Assembly: GCA_963682175.1 (NCBI GenBank) | Contig: OY821772.1 | Coordinates: forward strand, 42,926,925 to 42,990,924 | Direction of reading: 5' to 3' | Source of the DNA: Triglochin maritima | Taxonomy: Eukaryota > Streptophyta > Magnoliopsida > Alismatales > Juncaginaceae | Length of the DNA stretch: 64,000 nucleotides | Part shown: piece by piece, positions 50,097 to 64,000 of the stretch | Layout: every line of letters starts with the position of its first letter | Numbering within the stretch: the first letter of the stretch is position 1 | Notes under the pieces: model-generated | Told to the model about the DNA's origin: nothing | The model's database searches: none | The model's input: the letters and a program-made list of their open reading frames with translations, nothing else | Translations under genes and position numbers: made by a program

Positions 50097-52680
50097 GCAG
50101 TGGAAAGATGAATAGAGAGGAGAGAGAGAGAGAGAGATTGGAGTAGTTATGGAATGATAGAGATAAACTTTATAAAAGTGTTTGGTAAGCAATAAGAGTT
50201 CCCATATAGATAATGGAGTAGTGTAGTTGAAGCTTTGTTCGTCACCAATGTGGTTAATACAACTTGATCTTGATGGCAACATGAAGCCGAGCATACATTA
50301 AACTCCAATACTTATGTCACTAGAGACATTCGTTACAGCCTCAGGTTAAACAAATTTACAACGACATATCTAGGTTGATGGTAACAACCCAACTCTATAA
50401 CTACATCTGTTTTTATAAACCCCCTCCAAAGAGTTGCCACATACAGCAATTGAGCAACTGATTAAATTCCAACCCGTAATTCAATTGACATAAGAAAGGA
50501 TAATTACAATTAAGTGGTCATTTCTCACTTTGATTTTAGTGTTGAGTTAGTGTGAAGAAAGTTGTGTTCAGCAAAATGGTGGGAACAAGAGTGGTTAAGA
50601 TTGAGCTATCAAACTGACACTTGAGTTAAAAGGCTATGTGTTGCATGGGACTGGTTAGGTTAGGGGACTAAGATTGGCTCACCTAATCCGTTAATACATG
50701 TTTCTCAGACAAGTTTGTTTGCAAATGTGGATCAAATGGTCAACCAGTCTTGAAGTTAATGCATGATGTCAACCACCACTACCATGAAAGTATTGTTTGA
50801 TGCATTGCTCGACAGGGACTGAACTTATGTTTGCCTTTGCCTTAACATTGCTATAAATTCTTTCTTCGCTTTCAATTCAATTGTTCGGTTGTTCATTTTA
50901 TTTTGGTTATTTCTTGAAGTTTTAAATTGATGTATATTTAGTATGGAGTGTGAATTGATTGGACTACATCCTTTAGCATCTTTCAGGTGCTTGTGGCCAC
51001 TGACCACCACTACAGTTGATTAATTTTAAGGTGAGTTTCTTATCAATACATGCCGCTATTTTAATACAGAGAGAAGTCTTGCAGCCACCAAATTAATCAG
51101 GTTAGTCGCTTCGAATTCATTTATATCAATAACAATCACATAATATAATAACCATCTTCAAAGCAATATGATTTTAGATGGAAGAGACAAACATATTTAG
51201 TATAAAAGACAACTGATACTCAATGATCTAAATGAATATTTGAAATGGTTAATGGTACTGACGTGATGTACGAGCATTTGGTTAATGTCAACCTAGTCAC
51301 ATAAATAAGAAAAACCAATTCAAACTAAAATGAAGCCTCAAGTTGGAGGATAAACATATTAAAGTGACTAAATTGGTAATGAACTTTTCAAAAAAAAAAA
51401 CTCCTAAATAGTAAGGAGCACTATTTTACATTATTTTTGCCTACTTTAATTCCTCTAAAGCAATGGGGAAACACGGGCTAAACTTTAATAATTGAAGCCC
51501 AAATTTGTTGAACAGTCATATTGCGGGTCCACTGGATTACAATCTTGCAATTAACAAATGCAACAAAATTCTAACTTCAACGTAAATTTGATTTGAAGTT
51601 AAGCTTTTGACAAAGCTACATCCGGAGTTGCATATCTTAGGAATCTCTCAAGTAGTTAAGGTTTGAAGGCAAAAAAACAAGACTATGACGTCTACTAGTC
51701 TGCTGCTTTTTGTGCTCTCCTGTTGTCACCTATTTGCGCATTATTCAAAATCTATCTACTTAATCACCAAATCTTAACGTTTAACTTAGTTAATTGGTTG
51801 GTTAAGGTTTTGTTCACGAGGGGCAGCTCAACCACTCACCAACATAAACTGATCTTTTATTTTTTGAGAATGGTTGGAATTCCCCACTAGCATCAGAGAG
51901 GAGTGAAAAGTACACAACAAGAGATAGTGAGATACCTGTGCGAGATATTGAGATCCCCATCTGCTACTCTGTACCCCTCTAACAGATAAGTTGGACCCTA
52001 ACTAAATATGATAGTCACTTTTGGATGGGGCAATTACTTTGGTTTAGTATATAATCTGCTGTTAAGGAGTGAGGTGAGTGGGGGACACATGTTTGGTTAA
52101 ATCTTGGAGACTTTGCTCAACGATATGTGATCATTGTAATTTGCAAGTTTGTTGGTGGTATCGTGCAGACTGAGAGAGATGAAAAAGTACACTGTTTTCA
52201 AGTAAGATATTGCACTATAGAGATGAAAAGCTATAAATATTAGTAAACAATTTATAAACTGTTTATCTTGTCATTCCTTTGTTAACATGTAAAATAATAG
52301 CAGCAAGTTTCGCCGACTAGAGATTAGTTATTAACTTATCATACCACATCAATCCCATTATTCGAGGGATTGCTTGTAATTCCACCATGATTGGCTGCAG
52401 TCTCCGCAAAAAAATCCCATGGCTGGCCACCCGATTTTGAGATTATTATTCCATGAAATTTTCCCGACATACCAAATCTGAAAAAAAGTAATTATTACTC
52501 GTCTAAAAGATTATTCCCATGATTATTACTTTGAAATTATTCTCCTTTTAATTTTTACTCCCACTCCAAGCTCACCCATACACCGGAATTTTTTTAATTA
52601 ATAAAAAATTAATTATTTAGGAAAAAAAATAAGATTTCGCTATCTAATCAGCCAGGCCTACCAGGCCCAGGGGTATGGGA
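50097..52680. other. Peroxidase upstream and intergenic DNA
   Basis: A GA repeat lies near 50115-50137. Apart from this the 2.5 kb shows no gene, conserved motif or repeat I can support. Confidence 0.5.
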
Positions 52681-53058
52681 GTTTTATTTTTGGTTTTTTA
52701 AAATCATTTTCAATCTTTTTTTTTAAAAAAAAGTTTTATAATTATCTTTATTTTTTTCCAAGATCAACTTCCAAAATATGTGAACGAGAAAGTGTTGAAA
52801 AATTAGTTATTTTATCCAATAAAAACTAATTCTCTTTATCCAACATAATAAATTATTTACAACTAAATTATTTTATCAAATAAAAAGAATTAATTTTTAT
52901 TGGATAAAATAACCTAACTTTTCAACCACTCTTTCAGGCACATCATTAGGGTCGATTTTGGAAAAAATTAAAAAAATGTAAAAAAACAAAAAACAATTAG
53001 AAAACATATATTACAAAAAAACATATTAAAAATGATTTTAAAACCCCAAAACATAAAA
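52681..53058. mobile_element. Fold-back MITE, about 378 bp
   Basis: The left arm from GTTTTATTTTTGG (52681) and the right arm ending CCCCAAAACATAAAAC (about 53058) are imperfect reverse complements through most of the length. The best-kept part is TTATTTTATCCAATAAAAA (about 52806-52826) against its complement at about 52884-52904. Very AT-rich, no coding capacity, no certain target duplication. Confidence 0.65.
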
Positions 53059-53796
53059 CCAAAACAAAAACAAATTAAATCATTTATTTATTTATTTTAG
53101 TCACATTTTTTTATTTTCTGCATTAATTAGTTCTGTACCTATACCATTGAACATGTGTTCCTACTGTTTCTGCAGAGAAAAGAGAAATGTACCTATACCA
53201 TGCTTAAAATGGTCAATAGTGAATTACAGCGCACATGTTTACTCCGGTCCACATACTTATCAAAACAGTAGTACAGTCCCATCTCTGGAACAATATAGGC
53301 TGTGGCTTATTTAGCTTTGCCATAATAGGGAACAATAATTATTTTAGAAATGATTGAATTACAGTAAAAAACGTAAAACAACATTTCAAAGCAAAAGTGC
53401 TTATTGGCGGGGCTGAAAAGTTAATGATAATCCAATGCTGCATTTACAACAAGCAACAAACTGGTCCCAAGCCTCTTAAGCTACCAATATCAAATATGAC
53501 TAAATCCTTGTAGTAGATATATAGCAAAATGAGGCAAATGATGTCGTGTGCCAGATTTAGAGATTTCATGCATTTTCTCATCCGTATTACAAAATATATT
53601 GCTGAAGGAGGAACTAACAAACAGGTCTAGAGAAGGTGAAACCAATCAGAAGAAACACAAGCAAGATGTAACCAAGAAACAAAACTAGACCACAGGAATA
53701 AACTGTACTCGTGCAATTTCACTTGCAAAGGGAAAATGTATTTCATTGAAGATAGGAGATGCTTCTTACCTATAAATTGAAGTCCAATATGTAGGT
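53059..53796. other. 3' flank of the acetyltransferase-like gene
   Basis: AT-rich; probably includes the 3' UTR of the neighbouring minus-strand gene. No other feature seen. Confidence 0.5.
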
Positions 53797-56700
53797 TTAG
53801 GAGAATTTCACTTTTGGTGCGGAGCCCACAATCCAGTGTATCTGGATAAACAATTGAAGAAAGAGAAAAATATTGTTCTTAAGCTCCTAATTCTGGAAAG
53901 CACGACAGAAATTGAGCATGGAAAATACTTGTCTTAGAATGTATGACCAAAAAACCAATTTAAGACCAGCCAACTAATTTATATACTACGAATCTTCTAT
54001 GATAAATAGAACCTTGACTAAAATTTACAAGTTAATCATGAACCAACACATAACATGGATCCATTAAGCACGCAACCTTCTAGGTTATACAACTATCTTG
54101 AAACAAAAAGAAAATATCATCAGTATTTCTGTTGTATAACTCTATTCATTATGAATTATTTCCCGAGCAATAAATTCTGTGAAATCCTAATTATGGATCA
54201 GGATGCTGAAGTACATCCACTTTCAAGCATATGAGACTCTGCAGTATCCTTCAACTTCTTAGACATTAGAGTAGCTACCAGCACAATGAAGCTACTTCGT
54301 TCTAGCATCTTGGTGTAAGATGGTCCAATTGTAAAAATCTGAATTGCCAAATCAATTTGGAATGCAGAAAATATAATACATGCACCCTTTTCAAAGGTAA
54401 AAACTAAACACATAACATAAAAATAGGGCAGGGTGGTTGGCATCACCTCCTCCTAAGTGGACTTAACATAGGCTCCTACGAAAATGCACTGAATTCTCCT
54501 GTATTGGCCTCCAAGGTTTTCTATCTTCTAAAAATGGGGTTCCTCGAGTTATGCACTTATATAGCATCCAACGTCACAGCACCAACAGATGATAAGAATA
54601 ACATCAACACGAACTTCAACCTGACATCTTCATTTCAAGTTCATTATACTCATGTCAACAAATTTGTAGTGGGTTGATCATTTTAACTGATGAGTTGAAC
54701 TGTCATTTGGACTTCATAAAGTTCACATCAACAGGAAATATGACATGGAGGGTTCTAGCGGGGTATTGAAGCGATAAAAGAAAAAAGAGAGGAGAATTCA
54801 ATACATTCAATAGTCCTATAATCAAAACATTGTTGTTTTGTATCTTCGTGATAAATGCAACTTATAATAAAAAAACCATGGTGAATGTATATGCTTACAA
54901 TGTTATTGTCAGGATTCCTCCAGTAAAATCCTTGAATTATAATAACAGCAATGTTAGACGCTATGAGAACAAAGATGGACAAGGCATGTCTTCCCATCCA
55001 CTCCAAAGCAAAAAAATAGCACTTGTAAGAGCACAAATCCACCTGAAGTGTGATATAAAAGTACATATAAGTACTAGATCATTACATTTTGAGACACTTT
55101 TTCACTATTAAAACACTATTCACTTAATCTTCAAAGGGACCTTCCGCATCACCAAGAGCTAAAATACTACACAGCAATATGCTACAATTTACAGAAATGG
55201 GCAAGATCTGCATTCATCACTATTTTCATATTTGTATGTTTAAGTCAGGAGCTGACAAACACTTGAAAAGAGCTTTGAATAATCTGAACATAGGCACAAG
55301 CTATGGAACTTGTCTACCTGTGCATTTCAAAGGGGAAAAAACATTTCTCAGATTGTTCGTAATGAAAATTCAGAGGCCTAATTAAGGAAACCAAGCCCGA
55401 TCAGCTGGGTACATTCTCTATGAACAATGTAATCATTAGAACTATAATATGGCACCAATATTAGCATTAAAATGAGGAAAGAGTAGTAAAATGTAAGAAT
55501 TCACTTTCACAAAGATAAAAACTTTGTGTTCCTCATCAGTTGACTATGTTCGGCTTTCCAAATAAAAAAACTGTTTTAATTGCAAATCTGTAAATTCTAA
55601 AAGGACAATTAGGCTGTCAATAAGCTTTTGCTACTCTTGTAATCACAATATTGAGTTTCTAGTTCTTGAATTTTATATATTTATATACATCCATCTAACA
55701 GTCAAAGGTGTAGCAGAACTGAGAGGATGCATAAGGCCCAACATTGTACAAGCATATCATGATTACGTGAAACCATTTGAGAAACTTTTCTAGGTCCCTC
55801 ACTGGTGGAATTACCCAACAACTCACGGATCAAAACTTTCACTACATACTAGGTACTAGCAAAACTACAAAGAAATCAAAACAAACACTAACAGTCAACG
55901 ATCTTCTTAAACTTACCAGATAGTATAGGATACAGAAGGTAATACCAGCTGAGGCAGTTGTGACTAACATGTAACTGATGGTGTATAGTGATTTGTTTAA
56001 AGGCACACCTACAAAAGTTAGCAACAAAAAAGAGGAAAGCATATCGGTTGAAGTTATCAATAAGCTTCTAGCTGAAATAATGACTTTCAGAAACCCTACC
56101 AACAAAGTTTAAGAGCAACCCAAGCAATAAGAGCGAGAGTGAAAAGATCAACCAATGACAAAGTCTTTCCTTGTGATCCTAGATCAAAAGGAATTCCATT
56201 AAATACTTAGTCCAAAGAAAATATTTTATTCTCAAAAAAGTGCAACTACTACAATCATTGACCAAAGAATGCCCAAGAATCGAAGAAACATTACTGAAGT
56301 TACGCACGTAAAAATTATGCGTAGAGAAGAACGTGCCCAGGTGTTGAAGCAAGTAATCATACCTCTAACCGAACAAGAACATGTCCAAAATGGAGTCCAA
56401 ATAAGCATGTCACAGCAGCCATTAGCGTACTGAAAAATAAGACAGCAAAATGACACCCACATTCATAATGAAATCTAATGAACAAATAGCTATTTAGGTG
56501 CAAACCAAATTAATTATGACAACAGTAAATGAAGATTCGGAGTGGGATACATGGAAGCTATTAAGATAGTCTTAAATGCTTTACTGATAAAAATATATTC
56601 TTTTAAACGAAATCACAAGTACAAACAAAAGTAGCAAAGGAGAGACAGACTGGGCAGAAGTACACTATGAATTATTACTTATTTACATTCACCAGACATC

Positions 56701-59700
56701 AGGACAGGAAAAGAGACAATGTTGGCTTAGATGGGAAAATTATGTTTTGAAGCAATTTGCCGAATGAAAAATAACAGCATATACGATATTTAAAACGAGA
56801 AAGAAGTATTAGCATATGAGTTTCGTTATTGGAAAGTGCAATAAAGTATTGTTAGATTAAAACTTGATTGTCATTTGTTTCAACAAGTAACAATTTTATA
56901 AACGTGTAGTGAATTTCCCAAAAGATATACCTCATTTCGGCTTATATGAAGAAGTTTTACATCATTCTGCCATGTTGAATGGATAACTCCAGTTGCATCA
57001 TTTTCTACTACTATTACATAAAAGAAGAACTAAAATGCATACTACAAAACATATTTCTAAGAGTTGATGTGACTTCAATTATTAACTTGTTATGTCAATT
57101 TCAAATGAAAATGAAGAACTTTTGAATTCAAATCCTGTAATTGACTTCCAAAACAAGAGTCGATATCGAACAGCTTGTAACAATATCAAAAAGTGTATAA
57201 TTCCCTCGTAAAAGTTAAAATGAGGTATAACTCAGAGAATTTTTTTAGTCTATAATTCTCTAAAAAAATTAAAATGATGTGTATCCCATTGGGAAATTAA
57301 CTTATATATGTTTATCAAATCATTTTTACTGTATCTCATTTGCCATAATAGAAGATATTGACAATCTCAAAGTTTCATCATTTCATGACGATTAGAACAA
57401 CATTGTGCTAATTATGACATTACAAAAAATATTAATACTAAGCAAATGTATGTAGTACTTACGGCCACTCATGCCTTTTAAAACCTAATGAGAATCATGG
57501 CAAGAACTTTATAATTTTGATTATAAACAATTTTTTGTGGAACATGGCTAGCAAGATAAGAACCACATTGAGATCATGAATGATCGTGCCCCCTACTGTA
57601 ACTTTTGGCCTTTTGGGGTTTTTGCCATCATACAGGGAATGGATTCGAATCTTGCTACCAAACTCTTAATGTGTTTTTATTGGTATAGAGTGATTAGATG
57701 TGTGAATTTCAGGACCAGAGGCGGAGTAAAATGTAAACAAATTCTAACACTTCCACAGGGTTGAAACTTGAAAACGATGCTTATGTCTTCTTATCTTGTA
57801 ATAAGTATTTAACAATTAAATCGTCGATCATTTTTCCTTTTGACTAACAATACACCCAGTTACCAGTCATCTGACATGGTAACTTTTGTAATAATTGTAG
57901 AATGTCTTAGAAAAGAGTAAATATTAAAGTATACCAACAGAACCGACTGTCAAAACTATCATGTCACATAAATATCACCATGCCCACCGTCCAACCTCCA
58001 TCAATTGATATCTACCTGATGGAAGGAGAAGAAAAGGCAAAAATGGTGGTGTCACATGACCAAGCAGGACAGTAATGGGCAACAGGCGACATTTTCTCCA
58101 CGATAGGAATGGACAGGAGCGGCAAAAGGATTGAAGAAAAAAAACAAACACTTGGATAGTTTTACTTATGCAAGAACAAAAATGTGATTCCCAACATAAA
58201 TGATTATGCTCAATTATGCTAATTTACCTCAAAATACCTTCAGGATCAAATGGAGCCTGGCACCACAAAGGTGGACTTCCCAAAACTGGATCCAGTTGGT
58301 TGGTCTCTGAAGTACTACACTCCTGTTAACTAGGAAAATAAATTATCTGGGAAGACAGCAAATGCATCAGGTTGCAAACTTCAATATGAAACTACAAATT
58401 TCAGTTTAGAGCTTAGCATACTCTCAAATTTCGGTAGGTCGGCTTTTTGTATAGGTGTTCAATGCCAAGGATATAACGGTCAACCATGCCAACAGAATTA
58501 CAAGCTGGGCTAAGATCACCTTTGACTTGACACTTTACCTGCATGTGGAAAAATGTTTAGTTTGTGAAGTCCAACAATGTTGTAGATGAGAAAATGATCT
58601 GGATTAAAGTATAACCACGTACAGGGTATCACTCTTGAACATTTTATTTTGAATCTAAATATGCATAAATATTTTCAAAGTACATTCTAAACTTCTAAGC
58701 CTATCCATCAGATTTCTTTAAAACTGCCCTTTGATGCCTCATGTGAAAATAGTATCATGTATGATAACGTTTTTTATCATTACAAGTTCATTATGACCAG
58801 AAAATCAACATCTCTGGCATTAGCAGTCATGAAATGAAAACATATCGTTTCTGATGACGAGTCACATTGAAATAGAATATGTAGAATAGCAAAAAGTAGT
58901 AATTTGGTCCCAATGAATGTATCTTGCACTTTTAGAGATTATGTGAACCCTGAAATACTTAATGATATTGGATAACTCAGGTTCAGGCCATTTTTTATTG
59001 ACAAAAACATATAAGGTAAATAATTTTGTTTAGTGCTGAGTGGCTAGAATTTTTAAAGTTAGATTTGTCAGTTTAAGTAGGAGGGGATCTCGTTCCTGGT
59101 CCTATAGAGAGATTGCATTGTCAGTTTGTCACACTGATAAAAAAAGGTTAGGGCTTCATTAGACTAACTTGGTTATGGACCTTGTCAAATCATTTCCCAC
59201 CACTTTCTACTCTTCAAAGAAGTATGTGCAATTGTGCATTCTAAGTTTCCCAAACTCAATGATGTTTCCATGTGCTAGAATTGTTTAATTCACCTTCAGA
59301 AAATATAAAATAAAAATAACAACAAAATGAATACTAATTTCTATATAACAGGAGAAACAGAACTAAAGATGAGCTTTGTAGAAAAACCAGTAATACTTTC
59401 TGGTAATGAGACATGAGTCAGAAATGGCAAGAATTCATATGTACTTTTAGATGCAACTAAAAGCAGGAACTTACCGTGATTGTGCTACCTTGCATGCTAA
59501 ATTGCCAATCTGGAACGTTAAGTCCATATAGTAACACCATATATGCAAAACATAGTGAGAGAATCATAAACCTAAGAAAAACAACAAGAGTTACGAAAAC
59601 ACAGCCAGCCAGACTTGCATAACAAAAAATTGCAATTCATCACAAAAAGATCATTTTAGAAGCCAGAGTCATTCGGACGAATTAAAGCACATAGGTCATT

Positions 59701-62587
59701 CTTTCACAAGGAGGCATTTTGGTTTGCTTATACCTTACCATTGAAGGAAATATTTGTAGAAAAAACCATCTGTTGTTTCCCTTGAAGTGAATTTAGACGA
59801 CCATATTTCACATAGAGCTGCAACAATATATCCGAGAGCAATCCTCTAGGACGTGAAAAATGGATATATAAGTCAATTAATTGTACTGCAAGCAATAATA
59901 GATTAACAGGACCAGATCACTTTGAAGAAAATCAATACAAAAACTTTGAAATATACAATTACTGTGAGTTGTTGATTATCACAACAAATAGCAAAAGAAT
60001 TTTGTTGAAATATGTGATGTTGACACTGGAACTCCCTTCCACAGAACGAAAACCAGGAACAAGGTCTGTTTTCTATTGACCATAGTTCCAACGTGATACG
60101 AAGGAACACCAACATCACCTAAAACTTGCAGAGTTAATTGGTTTAGCACAAACAAACATCAAACTTGGTGAAATTTGCATTCAAGAATACTAAAAGGTGA
60201 TAAGACCAACAATCTCATAGTCATATGACTCATATCACACAATGATTTTATAGAAAGAAGAGTAAAGGGAAAAGGTACGAAAGTATGGTCATGTGAGGAC
60301 ATCCCTAGAAGTTCATCTCATTGGAAAAGATGATACAATAGACTTGGTATGGAAATTTAGGCAAGAAGAATTACAATTAATGGCATGGCATCAAAAGAGA
60401 AACCTTGGTCCTTAATTGGTCTCATCCTTAAAAAAATGTCCACGAATTATGCTTCAAAGAACTATTACGTTATTATTTTGGTCTTTATATGATTTCTTTA
60501 TTTCTATTATTTAGGCATCAATAGGATATTTGCAAAATTCCAACTTTCTTGACTGAAAATAATCTCAGATCCAACAGAACCTATGTAAGCCAACAACTTA
60601 GATTTTGAGATTAACACTAAGAGGAGTAAATCTTGGATCTTACGTATACGTTTGAGAAGGAAAACATACTTTGACTTTTTGATATACAATGTAAATATTG
60701 AGATAGATATACGTTGGGAAAAAAAAGATGATATACTGCAGATGCCACAAAACCAACTAGAAGGTGCATGCAGAGTGAAACAGTGAGAGAGCTAGAGAAG
60801 TATGCAACCAAAAAAAGTGAAAGAGAATAGTTCAATATAAAGTACCTGTAGAATACCTAGCCAACGTATCTTCTCAACATCAACCCCGTATGTTAATGAT
60901 TTTATTCCGTGAAAATAGCCACCTGACATAAACAACAGATCTATGTTTAGTTTTTCTTTCTTTCTTTCTGAGTTAACACCCAGTCCTCAGGGTATCAGAA
61001 GATAGATGCTAAATGTATTATTGTACTTATCTCTCTTGATATGCAAACCTAACATAAACATACTTTCCTCAAGTAATGTATCAAACTTACATGGTAAGAT
61101 GGATGAGTAACTGATGGCGTGCAGCCGAGCAATAAACATACAGTTTTTTTTTAAATATATTAATAAATGTGGACTCTATCCATCAAAAATAAATAAATAA
61201 AGGCATAGACTCTTGACCACTTTTGCTCATGGTGAAGGAGAGTGGTGCTTTGGTAATTGTTTGAGGTAATGAATATGGAAAGTAGTCGATGAAAAGAATT
61301 GACCGAGAGACAAGAACAAGCCTGCAGTCAAGACAAAATTGTCCCGTGCACAAAAATACTCTGTTCTCCCCAAACATGATATATCAGACTTGGTTTAAGA
61401 ACTGGCCTGCTGGCACATTCCTTTCTCAGTCCTAAAAAAATATTTTTCTGCAAATAACAAAATCACCTAAATTCATTCTCATTTAGGTTAACATTCTTTG
61501 ATTATTTTTCCAACTTTGCTTCAATACTTTTTTTTATTGGTTTGCTCCAGCACCTCTTTGATCTTTCTCTTCCAGTGCTTTCAACCAAGTAATCAACCAC
61601 CACAACAGTTCTATTGATGATTCCTTTTAAACAAAATATGCACCCATAAACACTTTTTCATCAAACACGGCCATATATAAGTCCTAAATTTCTCTTCATT
61701 TTCGGAAATTTCTTATTGGGGTTCCTAACTGGATCTCTAGTAGAAAGTGGGTGGTCTCGTGGTACAATAAATCCTATACCAAAAATAACCATAAACATTA
61801 GTTAAGCAATCAAATATCGAATAACTTGAAATATGTTATTACCTTGGAGAAAAATACCGAGAAGAAATAGCTTTATGGTTCTAACGATTGCTTTCTGAGA
61901 GGCTTGAGCTTTATGAGATACTCTCTGAAATAGTAAATCAATCGATGGAAAAGATATCTAACGAAATAAGTAGGAATACTAACTTAAGTTGCTATTTATA
62001 TAAACCATGTCAGCCTGCCCCCATTTAAAATATGCCACGATGAAGAAATTGTGAGAATTGCATTGACCAATAAAGGACTACATCTTAACAGTTAACACTA
62101 AACCAACCCTGAAAGGTAGTATTGGTCTGATATGGTTTTGGGAATTTTGCGAGAGAAACATAGTGTGTAAGGGAGATAGAATTTCTCTTTAGTTCTGAAT
62201 TTTAAAAACATAAACAAAAACCCAAAGAGAAATTCTTTGAAAGGTACTTACAATAGATAATAAATGACAAGGTAGTCCCTATCATTGTAGTATGCACAAT
62301 GTTTCTTCGGTTAACACATTACGCTAAACATAACATGAAAAAAAATCACTCCACGGTCAAGAAAATAAATTACTGGGACACCCAGTAAAGAAGACAAACC
62401 AAAAAATAAGATGTGGTGAAGTGATAAAAGATAAAGGCCCTATGCATACCTTGTAAGCTAGGGTTAGAGAAACCCCAACTATGAAAAGGAAAAAGGGCAT
62501 CACAAAATCTGCTAGTCGTAGTCCATTCCATGGTGAGTGGGCAACAGAAGGGAAAACAGAACCAGCATAATCAACAAAAATCATTAG
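53797..62587 (-). CDS. Heparan-alpha-glucosaminide N-acetyltransferase-like membrane protein, 5' end missing
   Basis: Plant member of the HGSNAT/DUF1624 family of multi-pass acyltransferase-like proteins; the plant substrate is unknown to me. Twelve exons in phase give 379 aa: 62587-62450, 61924-61843, 60922-60846, 59845-59739, 59571-59475, 58538-58422, 58322-58228, 56429-56363, 56178-56100, 56008-55917, 55042-54899, 53841-53797. Family marks: AHSPWNGLRLADFVMPFFLF with the presumed catalytic His, GVDVEKIRWLGILQRIALGY, NVPDWQF, CNSVGMVDRYILGIEHLY, WCQAPFDPEGILS, LFGLHFGH and WMGRHALSIFVL. At least eight hydrophobic segments are visible. The first exon, expected to end in a phrase like LDVFRGL before LMIFVDYAG, is not found up to 64000 and probably lies beyond. 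The last exon (IHWIVGSAPKVKFS) is short and less certain. Confidence 0.88.
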
Positions 62588-64000
62588 CTGAAAGAGAATT
62601 GTCAAGATGTCAGGTACAAATTGCAACAACAACACCAGAATTGAGCTGGCAAGCAACATGTAAATTCAAGACGACAGAAATTAGTGAAATATCAACCTCA
62701 GAGCACAGACCTTTAAGTTTAAATGCTACAGGATGGTGTGAATATCCTCATATCATAATTTATTTCAATGTTCGTAGTTTTCTTCACATGGCAGAGTGCC
62801 ATGCTCATTTAGCTCCAGTTACTAACTTTGTGATTTTTTATTTTTTTTTTCATTTAGCTTTGTCATTCAACCACAGAACCCACCAACATGGAGGACAAGT
62901 TACTGAATGTCACCTCAAGTGTTTACTGCCAACCAACCTCGACATGCAAGAGAGCACAAAAAAGATACCCCTACTAATGGTCACATTGCCAGGGGTTCTA
63001 GTCGGAGTATGTGCTAGTGACAAGATTAAAAGGTAACATTATTCAGGAAATGAATGATTCAAACCCCATAAATACCACCACGAAACATCTAGTCATATAA
63101 TTCCTTCCTACATAATTATCAAGACACAAACATGAGCATACGACAAGTGCGCATGACCAATGTTGAGAATATAGTCTCACGTAGCTCAAAAGCAAAAAAA
63201 ATGCATCAAACACTAGATTTGTATTCCATGTATCTCACTTAAGTGCTTCGCTTTCATAGAGATGGTCAACCAAACTTCAACGTGATACCACAGCAGGTTG
63301 ATTGACATGTGGAATGTGAAGGCTCAACCCGACCTATGCTATCCACGTGAACATGAAAAATATTTTCAGTCATGCACGGCGGAGGCTGAAATATAGCCTC
63401 GTCGCATTGCTTAAAAAATAAAATTACACAACACTAAAAAAGAGTAGTGCTCACTGGCTCCAACACAGGTGCTTGTGTTTCAAAATTGTGGTTCAATACG
63501 TACAGCTATGGTTATCATGTCAACTTTCCCCAATAAATTAACCACTTTCTACTATTCATCCCACCACCGCCAAATTGTCGTGTTTCTCGAACTCAATTTT
63601 CTAATTAAATCCACGGAGTACAATTCAATTTTATAATAAAATAGGAAAATTGTACATCAAAAAACGCACCACCATGGCATCTACGAATCTAAGATTGATT
63701 TACCTAAACATACCAAAGTACATGAACAAATAACACTATAGGACCCCTTCATCCAGCTATCTACACAAAATCGAACATATAGCGTAGAAAATAACAAATA
63801 GTTGCACCTTCTCACTCAGACACCACTCAATTCATCAGAATCTACAGATATGAGAAACAAAAACTCCTTCATAATATCAACTGCCTACTATCTGGTACTC
63901 CTCGAGGACACAAAACAGCGTTTCCAACTCGATCGCAACTTCCTACTTCAATTCCGATCACCAAACCAGAAACACGTCCTAAAATCCAAGAACGAGAAAA
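62588..64000. other. Probable first intron of the acetyltransferase-like gene
   Basis: No exon with family similarity was found here on the minus strand. The 168-codon plus-strand frame at 62530-63036 overlaps the exon at 62450-62587 antisense and has no recognisable similarity. Confidence 0.5.

Noticed and set aside
54198..54446. Alternative last exon for the acetyltransferase-like gene (IFTIGPSYTKMLERS...)
   Set aside because: It can be joined in phase, but the peptide does not resemble the family, whereas the 53797-53841 exon continues with I-H-W-I.
57640..57675. B-box-like GGATTCGAATC suggesting a tRNA gene or SINE
   Set aside because: No matching A box at the right distance and no cloverleaf could be drawn.

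Overview
This window is nuclear DNA from a flowering plant, most likely a eudicot. It is AT-rich, genes are split by short AT-rich GT-AG introns, and between genes lie retrotransposon LTRs, MITEs, fold-back elements and microsatellites. I cannot name the species. Exon borders were set by hand from splice sites and reading phase.

Layout: 1998-3038 (-) R2R3-MYB repressor of subgroup 4 (MYB4/MYB308 type). 3883-12790 is a repeat-rich block without genes: a TRIM-like retroelement, a small hAT MITE, a minisatellite, arrays rich in GGTCGACC, a fold-back element, a solo LTR with perfect target duplication, and an opposite-oriented LTR nested in a second TRIM-like relic. 14268-18748 (-) phosphoacetylglucosamine mutase (DRT101/AGM type) with apparent frame damage. 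19077-19845 Mutator-like fold-back element whose empty site is recognisable at 4926-5040. 21455-23317 (-) intronless PPR protein of the E class. 24246-33132 (-) UPL3-type HECT ubiquitin ligase, 17 exons, intact. 37995-40338 (+) type I ROP GTPase, 7 exons, intact. 41750-42949 (+) wrecked CHX cation/H+ exchanger carrying a MITE and cut off by an LTR. 44920-46687 (-) SKP1. 48739-50032 (-) class III peroxidase, PRX64-like. 53797-62587 (-) heparan-alpha-glucosaminide N-acetyltransferase-like membrane protein whose 5' exon lies beyond the window.

The genes are independent housekeeping or regulatory units, not a cluster. Loose themes are ubiquitination (UPL3, SKP1) and cell wall/phenylpropanoid metabolism (MYB4-type repressor, PRX64-like peroxidase); I see no sign these pairings are more than chance.

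No new enzymatic or defence system is evident. The points most worth checking are the history of nested transposons, including an insertion whose removal restores the CHX reading frame, the possible decay or misassembly of the mutase gene next to homopolymer C tracts, and the recurrence of the palindrome CGGTCGACCG in repeats that otherwise look unrelated.
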